The position numbers were made by a program, and so were the translations under genes. The notes under the pieces were generated by a model, which saw only the letters and a program-made list of their open reading frames with translations, did not search any database and was not told the DNA's origin. Positions 11,924 to 22,618 of a stretch of DNA of 64,000 nucleotides are shown here, piece after piece (position 1 is the first letter of the stretch; each line of letters starts with the position of its first letter). Origin of the DNA: Byssochlamys sp. IMV 00236 (Eukaryota; Ascomycota; Eurotiomycetes; Eurotiales; Thermoascaceae); assembly GCA_001931875.2 (NCBI GenBank), contig MSJH02000556.1:186001-250000 (forward strand), in the 5' to 3' direction.

Positions 11924-13441
11924 TTTGTGCGGGATAAAAGATAATTAATCTGCCGGTTCGTTCAGTAGATAGGCTGTGGGGGAGGTTTGATGGCTGCTAC
12001 GTAGTTTGGTGGGAGTTGTAGCTAGTTGTGGTCTTTTTTCTTCTAAGAAAAGTTTTCTTGGAAGGATGGATAATGTTGGCAAAGTGAGATTCTGCGAAAG
12101 AAAGAAGGATAAAAATAGAAGATAACAAACAAAATTAAGGTGTATTATTATCTAAGTGATGAAAATAGATTCATATTAATATTCTAGAGAGATGTGAATG
12201 TGGATAAAAACCGTCTATGAGCACGTGAGCAGCATTATTCATTATTGATTTCTCGAGATTGAATTGTGGATTGACTGGGTTGCTGACTCAGATCAGTGGA
12301 CTGGATTCAAGTTAACATTAATAATATGATTCGCCATTAGTTAGATATCATCATACCATGAGTGCTTGTTCTAGAGTTCTTATAGAAACATTTCTTATTA
12401 TTGTCTGGTTATATATTTATATCTAGTACGTAGTTATCTGATTAAATTCGTACTGCCAAGTAAATAATTCGACCAAAGAGTTCGCGTTGGGGCCAAAGCC
12501 CAACAAAAAAACGGAGCTAGAGTGGATCGAATCCTCTTCTTCCAGGGACTCTAGATCTAGTGCGTTGCGATGCTGCAGGCCTTGTTACAATCAGGCACGC
12601 CCTAAGTGGTGTGTGTATCCCGCGATCGGAGATCTGGAAGGGCCAGATGGTCCGATCTTGGAGCACTGCAGAGATCGGGGCGATCCAATCGTCAAGTGTG
12701 CCAGCCAGAGAAGTTGGAACAAAGAAGGCGTTCTCTTTAATTAAGTAGTAGTACTTCATCGTCATCATCATTTAAATTTGGTTCTTCAGGCGATAAAAGT
12801 TCCGCAGGCGGTGACGGCATCGGTAGCCACCCGGGACGAGTCGTCCAATCGTTGTTCTGGGACTGCGAGAGCTTGGAGATGTAGAGAGAGAGAGAGAGAC
12901 ACTTCTGTCGGTTTCTGCGCTGGCTAGCAGCAGTAATAATAATAATTAATACTACTATTATTTATGTAATCACTCTCTCCAGACTCCTAATAATATTATT
13001 ATTAACTTATTGTAGGCAAGTAATAAAAATAAAAATAATAATAACGTGTTGTCCCGTGCTGATGCCTGACCGCAGCGTCCCTGGCGACAACAAACTCTCG
13101 CTGACTTCATACCCGCCAGCTCCCAAGGCGAACTAAATCTCCAAGCCGGCTGTGGACCTCGCCCTTTCCCCCCTCCGTCATCAACTTCCTCCCCAGCTAT
13201 CATCAACGAGGAGTTTGGATACCCCAAGATAAACATCTCCATTCCCTTTGATCATCTCCCTTTCCCTCCTCTCCGTGACGCGTTTCCGCTGGTAGCTCCG
13301 GTATGTTGTCAACCCTTGTGTAATTGGTGTAAAACCGTCCGAGCGCACCGGACTGATCCATTCAAGAGAAAACAGTTCGAGGGAGCGAACACCTACCTAC
13401 TACCTCTCCCGTCGCCCTCGAAGACCTCGTGAGTGTTCAAG
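11924..13441. promoter_or_regulatory. Divergent spacer, Rkm5-like / acyl-CoA synthetase
   Basis: About 1.5 kb of AT-rich DNA between two divergent genes. It contains a GA run near 12880-12898 and TAA-type microsatellites at 12934-12960 and 13022-13043. Small ORFs at 12487-12771 and 12970-13242 have no recognisable relatives and I treat them as chance. A CT-rich segment (13235-13270) and a pyrimidine-rich leader precede the synthetase start. Confidence 0.45.
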
Positions 13442-15737
13442 ATGTCGAACGACAAGGCATACCTGAAGGATCTGTATATCCAACCTCGCATGGTGAAGAA
13501 ACCGCCCTTCACCGTCGAGGCCTCCGGTTATGAAAAGAAGGAAGGAGAGACGATCCCCCGTCGCAACCCGCTGGCCAAGGACAAGCTGATCCTGCGCCCG
13601 GCCGAAGACGTCGCAACCACATATGATGTGATCAAGAGAGCGGCCGAGAAGTTTGGAAACGCAAAGGCCGTGGGCACGCGCCGCATCATCAAGACCCATG
13701 TCGAGAACAAGAAGGTCAAGAAGATCGTCGACGGCGTCGAGAAGGAGGTCGACAAGCAGTGGACGTACTTTGAGCTCAGCGGCTACGAGTACAAGAGCTT
13801 CATCGAGTACGAGAAGCTGGCCCTCCAGCTCGGTGCGGGATTGAGGAAGCTAGGCCTTGGGAAGGGATCCAAGATCCACCTCTATGGTGCAACCAGGTAT
13901 GAGGATAGCCTTTCCCGTCATTGAAACGATCGAGAAGTTGCCATATGCTGATAGATCCCTTGTAGCGCCCATTGGCTGGCCATGTCTCACGCATCGGCCT
14001 CTCAATCGCTGACCTTTGTGACCGCCTATGACTCTCTCGGTGAAGAGGGTCTCAAGCACTCCCTGCTGCAGACCGAGAGTGAAGCCATTTTCCTCGACCC
14101 TCAGCTGATCCCGTCGCTCAAGAACGTTCTGCCGGATGTCAAGTCCATCAAGCACGTCATCTACAACACCGATACGGAGGCCAAGAAGGAGCACCTGGAC
14201 CAGCTCAAGGCTGAGTTTGACTACTTGACCATCATCAGCATCGAGGAACTCAGGAAAATGGGCGAGGAGAACCCCGTTGATGCCGTGCCCCCGGACCCGG
14301 AGGAACTCTGCTGTATCATGTACACGTCTGGATCGACCGGACCACCCAAGGGAGTCTCCCTGAGTCACAAGAACGTTATTGCAGCTGGTAAGCCAAATAT
14401 CAGTACCCATCTACCTTTTTGTCTATAGAACTGACGTCTTTTCTCAGTTGCCGGTGTCAACGCCATCGTGGGTGACTACATCGGTCCGAAGGACGGACTG
14501 CTCACCTATCTGCCGCAAGCTCACATCTTGGAATTCATGTTCGAGAACCTGTGTCTCTTCTGGGGTGGTACTATGGGTTACGGAAACCCCAAGACCCTTT
14601 CTGATTCCTCGGTGCGCAACTGCAAGGGTGATATTCGCGAGTTCAAGCCCACCATTCTGGTCGGAGTGCCCGCCGTTTGGGAGTCGGTTAAGAAGGGTGT
14701 GTTGAGCAACCTGAACAAGAACAACTTCATTGTGAAGAACATGTTCTGGGGCGCACTGGCCGCGAAGAATTTCTTGCTATCCACCGGTATCCCTGGATCT
14801 GGAATTGGCGCCAACCTTCTCGATGCGATCGTGTTCAAGAAGCTCAAGGAGGCTACCGGAGGTCGTCTCCGTATCACGATGAACGGAGGTGGTCCCATTT
14901 CCAAAGAGACCCAGAAATTCCTGTCGCTGGCCATCGCACCCATGATCAGTGGTTACGGGTTGACTGAGACCGCCGCCATGGGTGCGCTTAACGACCCGTT
15001 GGCCTGGAACCCTGATGCGCTGGGTGATATCCCCGCGTCGGTCGAAGTCAAGCTCGTCGACTTCCCGGAAGCTGGCTATTTCACGAAGAATGATCCTCCA
15101 CAGGGTGAGATCTTCATCCGGGGCGGCAGTGTTACCGGTGGTTACTGGAAGAACGAGGAAGAAACGAAGTCCTCGTTTACGGAGGATGGCTGGTTCATGA
15201 CCGGTGACATCGGCGAGTTCGACAAGTATGGCCATCTGAGAATCATCGACCGCAAGAAGAACCTGGTGAAGACGCTGAACGGTGAATACATTGCTCTGGA
15301 GAAACTGGAATCGGTCTACCGATCCGCTCCTGTCGTAGCAAACATTTGCGTGTTCGCTGCAGAGGACCAGACCAAGCCGATCGCTATTATCGTCCCCGTG
15401 GAGGCTACTCTGCAGAAGCTCGCCAAGGAGAACGGCATCCAGGAGGGTACCCTCGAGGCCCTTGTTCACAACGAGCAGCTGAAGTCTATTGTTCTGAAGA
15501 CTCTTCAGCAGGCAGGCCGGGCAGGTGGTCTCAAGGGCATTGAGATTATCGACGGTGTCGTCATGTCTGATGAGGAGTGGAACCCGCAGAACGTGAGTAC
15601 AGCTGACATTGTTGATTTTGGCATGGATACTAATATGCGTCGAATAGGGATTCACGACCGCCGCGCAGAAGCTCCAGCGCAAGAAGATCATTTCTCACTT
15701 CCAGAAGGACATTGACCGCGCATACGGAAAGAACTAG
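13442..15737 (+). CDS. Long-chain fatty acid-CoA ligase
   Basis: Exons are 13442-13896, 13966-14387, 14448-15592 and 15648-15737 (703 residues). All joins keep frame, for example YGATSAHWLAMSHAS and NPQNGFTTAAQKLQ. This AMP-forming enzyme activates long-chain fatty acids to acyl-CoA, feeding beta-oxidation, lipid synthesis and protein acylation. The P-loop is MYTSGSTGPPKGVSLSH, the A5 motif GYGLTETAAMG, and the fatty acyl-CoA synthetase signature DGWFMTGDIGEFDKYGHLR followed by IIDRKKNLVKTLNGEYIALE. Length and the N-terminal extension (MSNDKAYLKDLYIQPRM) match the yeast Faa1/Faa4 class. Aspergillus species carry several paralogs, so I give no symbol. An in-frame GTG lies just upstream; the ATG at 13442 is the likely start. 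The last exon is only 90 nt and encodes a Lys/Arg-rich tail with no obvious SKL-type peroxisomal signal (ends YGKN). Confidence 0.95.
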
Positions 15738-16615
15738 ATTGAACGACCTGATATATCCTACCCGGCGGATAAGTTGCTTTCTGCCGTTATAATACCAATT
15801 ACGCAGCATGTGTTCCTCGCCGCAACAGACATCCCTTGTATTTGAATCTGATGCGTTAGAAAATGAGAGTGGCGACGGGTTATGTGTTGAAGTCCTGTTT
15901 TGTACACGTACAGTTTGAGATTCCCTAATTCAGATAGTTAGCGAGTTATCCATAGTCTATTGATAATATTCCAAAATGTTGGCAGCGACGTTAGTAGAGG
16001 TAGTACGTATATTCTGGTGGCATGTTCATAGCGACAACCAGGACGATATCGAGAGACTAATCGACTGATAACACCCGCTATCGCTTCTATACAAAGCCAA
16101 AGAAGAATATTATGATACTGGAGCAATCACTTAGATTCGAGTAAATAGAGCATTGCCCTTGTTCTCTTCATTCGAGTCTGGAAAAAGCTTAGATATCTAA
16201 CTAACTAGTTAATCTTCCCTAGTTATATAATCCAAGCAAAACCACCAAGGTAGAACCAATTACGTCCAAGTAGCTATATATTGATAAATATGAGGATTAC
16301 CAGTATCGTTATATAGTATAATGACCGATTTCTATGTTGTCTATATTATAATCCATATCGCATTCAATTAAAAGGGTTCTACTGTACCTACGATACAAAA
16401 TGTTGTTGTTTGGTTTAGTTAGTAGAGTAAGCTTTCCGCTCGGAGAACGGATCGGAGTTTAGAATTAAGCCAAGACTTTCTCGCCGTCTCTGCGATTCTT
16501 GTTTCCCCGCGACTTCAGCTTCAGCCTGCGGACTATCTACGAGCTTTTTGTATCTGCTCTCAATTACATTGCGTTTTCATTTTGGTATTGCGTTAAGTCA
16601 GCGAGGTCCAACAAC
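15738..16615. other. Intergenic spacer
   Basis: About 0.9 kb of AT-rich DNA with many CTAGTTA/TATA-like words around 16190-16380. It serves as the 3' flank of the acyl-CoA synthetase and promoter of the small downstream gene. No coding or RNA feature was seen. Confidence 0.5.
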
Positions 16616-16929
16616 ATGTCTTTCTGGAGGTGAGTCCCTCCCTCCTTTCAGACCTCAAACTTCCAACCCAAACCAAACCAAACCAAACCCAAGTCCTTTT
16701 TGACTAACATTTCTCTCTCTTGATATTACACTACAGCTCCTACCGCGCCCTGACCCCCAAAACGCGTCTCGTTTTCGGCCTAGGTTTAATGGCCTGGGCT
16801 TCGATTGGGATGTGGGCGTCGCCAGAAGTCGAGAATGCACTGGGTCTAGCACCGACGGAGAAAGATCAAGAAGAACTAGAGAGGAAATTGACTGTTCGGG
16901 TGGCGAGTGTGGAGAAGGGGAGTAGGTAG
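16616..16929 (+). CDS. Small single-pass membrane protein (68 aa)
   Basis: Exons are 16616-16629 (only 14 nt, ATGTCTTTCTGGAG) and 16737-16929, joined through a 107 nt intron into 68 residues. The product starts MSFWSSYRALTPKTRLVFGL, giving a short basic N-terminus. One hydrophobic helix follows (about residues 16-34, LVFGLGLMAWASIGMWAS), then a charged C-terminal tail (APTEKDQEELERKLTVRVAS). The splice signals and frame agree, and the tiny first exon would be missed by simple ORF calling. The composition resembles small mitochondrial or ER membrane proteins conserved among filamentous fungi. I cannot name its family, and its location is inferred. Confidence 0.65.
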
Positions 16930-17544
16930 ATGAGATGGGGGGGTTTTTTTTTCTGGCTGTTTTTTGTTGATGATGGTTGGTTTTGGTTGGTTTTCTTTGA
17001 GCGTTGAAGCTTGAAGGACCTGTGGATCTGCTTTAGCAGAAGTAATAGATGGGGCGAGCAGTGGGAGAGTGAAGATTTGGATGGAGTTTACTGCCGCAGA
17101 GGATAGAAAGCAGATTGTCGGTGAAGGACAGCAGGAAAAGAGCGGTATGCACAAAGGGAGTCGTCATGAGGGAGAGAGGAAGATGGCAAACAAACAAACA
17201 GACAAACAAAGAAGTTGGGCGTGAAAAAGAAACCTCGGGATGGCCGAAGGAGGCTCTTTTTACGCAAGCTTGGTTGCTATAATGCTGAATACAGGGATGC
17301 AATGGGTATAGGAATCGTCACCGCGGTCGAATATATCTCCGGCTAGGCACGATACAGATACAGACACAGGCGGCTACGAGGCTCATGACGGGGCGGGCTT
17401 TGTGGAACGGAATCGCCGTTCGAATGCATATTGCACAGCAGTGAAGCAAGCGCTGTGCTTGTGCTTGGCAGGGTTGGAGATATTCGATGGGGAAGGTCTA
17501 CAGCATAGCTTCTGGTTCGATCTGCAATCCAATCCGTGCGGATA

Positions 17545-17570
17545 GAATGAATGAATGAATGAATGAATGA
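17545..17570. repeat. (GAAT)n microsatellite
   Basis: About six and a half perfect GAAT units in the spacer downstream of the small membrane-protein gene. Confidence 0.9.
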
Positions 17571-17704
17571 ACGGTTTCAAAAGGGACATCAAGCACGAGA
17601 TCCAGCATTGGTTTGCCGCAGTTGCTGCTGCTTCTGCTGCGGTGGTTCGAATCATAATGGAGGATAATTGTGGCGAGCATCTTTTGGTTGTTGGTTCTGC
17701 AATC

Positions 17705-17780
17705 CATACACATACATATACATATACATACGTATGTATGTATGTACATATGCTATGCTATGCTCTGCTCTGCTATGTAT
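17705..17780. repeat. CATA/TATG alternating microsatellite
   Basis: A run of CATA-type units switches to TATG units, creating a small inverted repeat centred on ACGT near 17731. TGCTA/TGCTC pentamer-like units follow to about 17775. Confidence 0.75.
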
Positions 17781-18352
17781 GACCAGTACGTCCTGGATAG
17801 ACCCCAGTGCAGAGCTATCCAGATTCTCGTCTGCAGTGGGCTTATTATCTCACCGCATCTGTCATCCCAGTTGGAAAACGAAAACCATTGCGATCTCGGG
17901 TCTTGCTGTCATGGTTCATGGGTCGGCTTTGGCATCGTTGCCACCTCCGCTTCCTTCTTTGTTACTTGGATCTGCCGCCGTGGAACACACGAATCATGAA
18001 ACCAGATCGGATGCTACGTTAACGGGACGACATGGCACCGCCTGCTGATCTGACCGGTATCCCCATTCCCCGGTCCGGTCGATCGAATCTGACTTCCCCC
18101 CTCCTCATCCGTCAGCATCGCCCGGGGGGCGCGCGCGTGGAGAGGTTGATTGTGCTATCCCGCCGTCGCGATCATCGGAGATCACCGTCTGAGTGCATGG
18201 CTTTGTTCATTCATCACCACATGTTTTGTCTACAAGAAGAAGTTCCATAGCTTCCGTCTGTACGACGCGATCACAGGGGGTGTTGAAATTTCCTCATTAT
18301 TATTTTTTCTTCATAACCTCGGCTCGCTTCCCGTACACTATCTATTGTTTGT

Positions 18353-18372
18353 TTTACGGAGTACTCCGTAAA
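18353..18372. repeat. Perfect 20-nt palindrome TTTACGGAGTACTCCGTAAA
   Basis: The sequence is identical to its reverse complement. Partial copies of the same core (ACGGAGTA or TACTCCGT) appear near 18968, 31038 and 49342 in this window, always in spacers. Confidence 0.85.
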
Positions 18373-18463
18373 TAAGTACTGTACGGTTACCATAGTATGC
18401 TCTTGCATCATAGAGATCCAATCCTCAAATCTTAGAATAGTACCTACCTACCTAGCTATTCCT

Positions 18464-18509
18464 CCCCCCCCCCCCCCCCCCCCCCCCCCNNNNNNNNNNN
18501 NNNNNNNNN
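18464..18509. other. Poly-C run and assembly gap
   Basis: Twenty-six consecutive C bases (18464-18489) run straight into 20 Ns (18490-18509). The round gap size suggests a placeholder, and the homopolymer is likely a sequencing or assembly artefact. Confidence 0.95.
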
Positions 18510-19235
18510 AGAAAAGGAGAACTTTTCCTAGCGCCGAAACGAACATTAGAAAAGAAAAGAAAAATAAAAAAAGACCACCTGCTCGCATTCGTTTACAGCA
18601 CGGACCTCTCCCTTCCCTTCTCTTCTCTATTACGCATGGATAGGACGGGATATCCGATTGATTAATTAATTCATGGATGGAGTTTTTGGAAAGAAAGTTC
18701 TAATCTCAGCCCGCCCCTAACTAGACTCTAGAGTGATTTTGGGCTTGGGCTATTCGAGCTTATTATCTATTTATTCTGGGCGCTAACTAGTTTGTCCGTG
18801 TCCGTAAGAGGGAATCTGGTCAGGAATGTTTACTAGATGGAGTAAGTAAGTTAGTTAGTTTATCTCGCAAGCAAGAAAAGAAACCGAGACCGCTGACTCA
18901 TTGCGGGGTCGGGGTCGGGGTCGGTTTTCAGGAGATGAGATTATAGATAGATACGAGGAGTAGACTACTCCGTACTCTAAGTTATTCACTAGATACCTAG
19001 GTACTTAATTAGCTGGTTATATGGTTCACTAGTTAATTAAGTTAAACCGTCGGAACTTACCGAGAAATAAATAAGTATGGTTACTATGGTAAGTACTTAC
19101 TTGATTAGTTAGTCTCATTCGTGCGTTCTGGAACTCGAGTAGAGTAAGTATTAAGTTAGGTAGCTTAACTCCACAGTTGTTTGTGGTCATGGTTCGAGAA
19201 CCAATGCGCTGTCTTGCTTTGTGGCAGGCTGAAGT

Positions 19236-19259
19236 ATACTAAGTATCTATACTTAGTAT
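19236..19259. repeat. Inverted repeat, 11-bp arms
   Basis: Arms ATACTAAGTAT and ATACTTAGTAT are separated by CT, forming a near-perfect hairpin in the gene-free region. Confidence 0.7.
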
Positions 19260-20718
19260 CTACGTAGTGATGATATCGTATTTCAGTACAGGGAGTGTTC
19301 TGATAGAAAAGAAGAAAGCAAGGCATCCACCGATAACTACTAGAACCTACACCTACGCTCTCACCTAGCGGTGTAAGTAGAAGGGAGTGTAAGTTTATCC
19401 TTTTCTACTTCTGGTCCTTCAAGTACTTTTGCCCATCGCAATCAGGCAGCCAGTAACTACTGTAAAAGACATCTGACATTTTCTGCAGATACCCGAAGCC
19501 CAACAAAGCCCACGGCAGTCATGGAAACTGCAGACAATTATTCTCGTTCTTCCTCAGCCTTGCCCCTCCAAGAGCAGACATTGGCTTAGATTCCGCGCGG
19601 ATCAGACCAGGGGGAGGGTTTGTTGTCTCCGTCTCTCCGGCCCTCCGCTCTCCCCGATAGGTCGAAGAGAGAAGGGCAAAAATGGAAGAAGGTCGGGCAG
19701 GCAGGCAATTGAGGCATTTTATGTAGTTTGTAGAGAAGCGTCCTTATGATTTGATTCTATTTCACATCGGGCAGGAGAATTGGTTGCCGGAGTGGTAGAG
19801 AGTATCTACCTAGCTTGTCATTCGTACTTTATCTATAGGGCGGCCGGGTTTAGGCGCTGCTGATCAGCCAGAAATGACGGCAAAGTCAAACAGAGACCGG
19901 CGCAAGGACCACATCAGGCAAACATCCATTGTCGCAGATCGTCGGTCGATTTATACTGATATACGTATAAAAGGAGCTGGTCACGTGTTCTTATATCAAA
20001 GGCCTTATCAACTTCCTAAACGGATTGAGTTCGCCAACCAGTCAATTATTCGCTCGTATTTATGTCTGTAAATCCCGAAACAGCGGTGACCAGTCGTTAA
20101 GTCATGCCGGAATTGGTAGGAGGCTTCAAAATTCAGGCAGGGAATGAGTAGCGCATGAATATGGATTTCTCATAGTGCGAACGCCTGCCAGTCCCGGGCA
20201 ACTTTCGTCTACCCCGTCAATCGACTCTGTTGCCCCCCGACTCTTTGTCTGCCCAATAGTAACAGATGTTCTCAAGGCCCATAGATAACCAACTAGATAG
20301 AACCATGTATGACTTTTTGCGGAGGTAGAGGCGTAACTGTAGACGCAATTCAACCCCTGATTAAGAAAAAAGAAAAAGGAAAGACAGACACCATTGGGCA
20401 CTCGGCATTAACCGCACCACGTAGCATTCTTCCCCCTTGGACTCCATATTGTCCCGTACATAATAACAAGGATGATAAGATAGCAGAAACATGAATAATA
20501 ACATCCGGGAAGAGAAATGACGAAGCCCTGACCAGTCGTACGGATGGCTTGAAGCCTGGTTGGAACAACCTGTATCCCACCAAGATGTTGTTTGTCGGCC
20601 GTAATAGTGAATCAGGGGAGAACTGAAAATTGGAATTCATCAGATATGGAACAGAAACAAAAAAAAAAAAGAATTATTCGCCGAGCCTGTAAGTAACGTG
20701 GTCAAATAAAGTAGTCGT

Positions 20719-22618
20719 TCAAGCGCATAACCGCCGGGAGCTCGCTCTAGCATCAAGTCGATTGTAAGGGCCATCGAATATCGTATGGATGTCTCGATGA
20801 GAGCGCTTCAAGCGTCGTGGATCTACACGATCGTCTTGCAAAGCAGCAGCGACGCTGTCGAACGAATCCCGAAAACTTGCCTCAGTATGGTCACGATTGT
20901 GAGATAAAGCGTCATAATTGAACATCGCGCTTGGGCCAGCAAAGGCAAACTGACACTCCGACCTGCGATCTTCGGATGATGACGAGAAGGCTTGCTCCGG
21001 ATATGAGCCGCTTGGCACACCCTCCATGGGTTCCATGGGGTCATTCAAGAAGGGAAATTCAACTGCCGAAGAGGACGATGAAGAAATCAGTGGGCTGTCG
21101 TTCAAGGATGGATGATCAATGGGCGCCATCTGACGGTAGTCACTCCTTCCGTAGTGGGAGCCACCGCGCCGGGAATGGTCGTACGACATCAAAGGCAGAT
21201 TCGAACGTGCTCCATGCCCTATACCAGATGGCAGTACAGCGCCCCCCTTGCCATCTTCCGAGCCGCCAGTCCTGCCATCAGGGCCCATGCTTGTGGAACT
21301 ATCACGCCTGCCATCCTTGTAGTGCCCAGGGGAACGCCCACGTACTACCATCGGCTCAGAGATTCTCCTGGCGATCTTCACCCACTGCGTGTCAGCAGTA
21401 CTGCCTAACGGACTAGGTACTTCTGCATAAAGCTCCACCACCAGATTGTAATACTGTTGCTGCGCTCGCCGCTTGCCGTTGTTTGCGGTGGCCCTCTGAA
21501 ACTGGATACGCTCGAAAGTGTGCTGGGTGGGCGGTTGAGAAGACTGTCCCACGGTCGCGTATGGAGACCCGAAATCCATGGACATGTTGACTGAACGTGA
21601 AGAAGTCCCGAGACAAAGGCCAGTGGCCGAACCGTGGCCGAGGAGAGACGGAACGGGTTGCGGCTGTAATGTGACTTTGCCCGGTCTTGTCTCCGACTGT
21701 TTATCACGCTTAGGCGTATGCTGCACGAGCTCCCTGACTTCGCCATCCTGAGCATTCACAATCGCTGAGATTGACATGGAGAAGGAATGAATGGGCTCAG
21801 TTGTGTGATTAGGCAACTGTATATATAGCGGCGTATTCGGTGCCCATCCGGGGAGAGAAAAGGAGCAAGACAATGAGAAGTAATTTCGGCGATAGCAAGT
21901 CCATTTCTGATCGACTTGAAAGAACCCCTTGTGGATTCTCGCTTGGATTTCTGGTTTGATCGAATGACTGGGAGTCACGATTGAATGAATGACATTTGTG
22001 GAGTGAAACGGAGGTGCATCTGTTACCGCATGAGCAGAGCGTTGCGAACGTTCCAGCAAGGAATTTCCCGACTGACTATAAATTGTATTCGCTGCACGGT
22101 CGATTGAGTTATCCAGAGCCCGCGGTGTCGTCGTGTAATGCGGGTATCGAGACATGTCGTTGAAGCTCGAATGAGGCGACGCAAAAGAACCCCTCCCCAC
22201 CGTGTATGCCGGAAAACCAGCCTCTCCTCTTCCGATCAGGGTCGGATTCACAGGGGCTGCCGCGGCCTGTGACTCTAAAGATGTAGACATGCCAGCAGGT
22301 GGGTGTCTGTTTGCAGCAGTCGTACTGATGAGCTAATTGTTTCGCATGGGCGTGCTAAACGGTAATGGTGAGCCTACTTACAGTGCAGGTACACGATGCC
22401 TGAAATCTGGCGTTCTTTCATTCCACGAAAATCCTGTCGAGTGCGAGTAGGCCGAAGCTGGCACTGGAGGAAAGCTCTCTGTGGAAGTCACATTGTGCGA
22501 GAACACGTTGCTGAGAGAAGCAAACGCGAGGGAGGAGGCTGAGATGGGGCTGGTCGAGGACGAGCCACTATTACATGAATCGAGAGGGCTTCCTAGGAGC
22601 CCAGGCGATGTTGGAAAA
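20719..22618 (-). CDS. NDT80/PhoG-family transcription factor (5' exon unresolved)
   Basis: Minus-strand exons 22382-22618 and 20719-22306 are joined by a 75 nt phase-2 intron, reading RVPALHPPAGMSTSLESQ. The upstream exon opens at an acceptor (CCGTCTAG) and needs a still earlier exon for the start codon, so the 607 or more residues here are incomplete at the N-terminus. The DNA-binding domain begins near KPEIQARIHKGFFQVDQKWT and continues CYRRNYFSLSCSFSLPGW. It includes ERIQFQRATANNGKRRAQQQ, YYNLVVELYAEV and VVRGRSPGHYKDG, hallmarks of the NDT80/PhoG fold. The RRAQQQYYNL and VVRGRSPGHY segments resemble the VIB-1/XprG branch (nutrient stress, secreted proteases, cell death) more than meiotic Ndt80, but this is judged from memory. 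The flanks are Ser/Pro-rich and disordered. Confidence 0.82.

Larger units (their letters stand above)
16930..20718. other. 3.8 kb gene-free region with gap and repeats
   Basis: No supportable gene. The region holds a GAAT tetranucleotide run (17545-17570), a CATA/TATG alternating run (17705-17780), a 26-nt C homopolymer followed by 20 Ns, a 20-nt perfect palindrome (18353-18372) and a TAAG/TTAG-rich stretch (18830-19260) with an inverted repeat at 19236-19259. Small ORFs lack any family resemblance. Part of it may be promoter or a non-coding transcript. Confidence 0.5.

Noticed and set aside
12486..12504. GTTGGG ... CCCAAC hairpin next to an A run
   Set aside because: A 6-bp stem in eukaryotic spacer DNA is not evidence of a terminator, and no tRNA fold could be built around the nearby GGATCGAATCC word.
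14777..15691. 304-codon minus-strand frame opposite the acyl-CoA synthetase
   Set aside because: It is a shadow of the biased coding strand and no family match is apparent.
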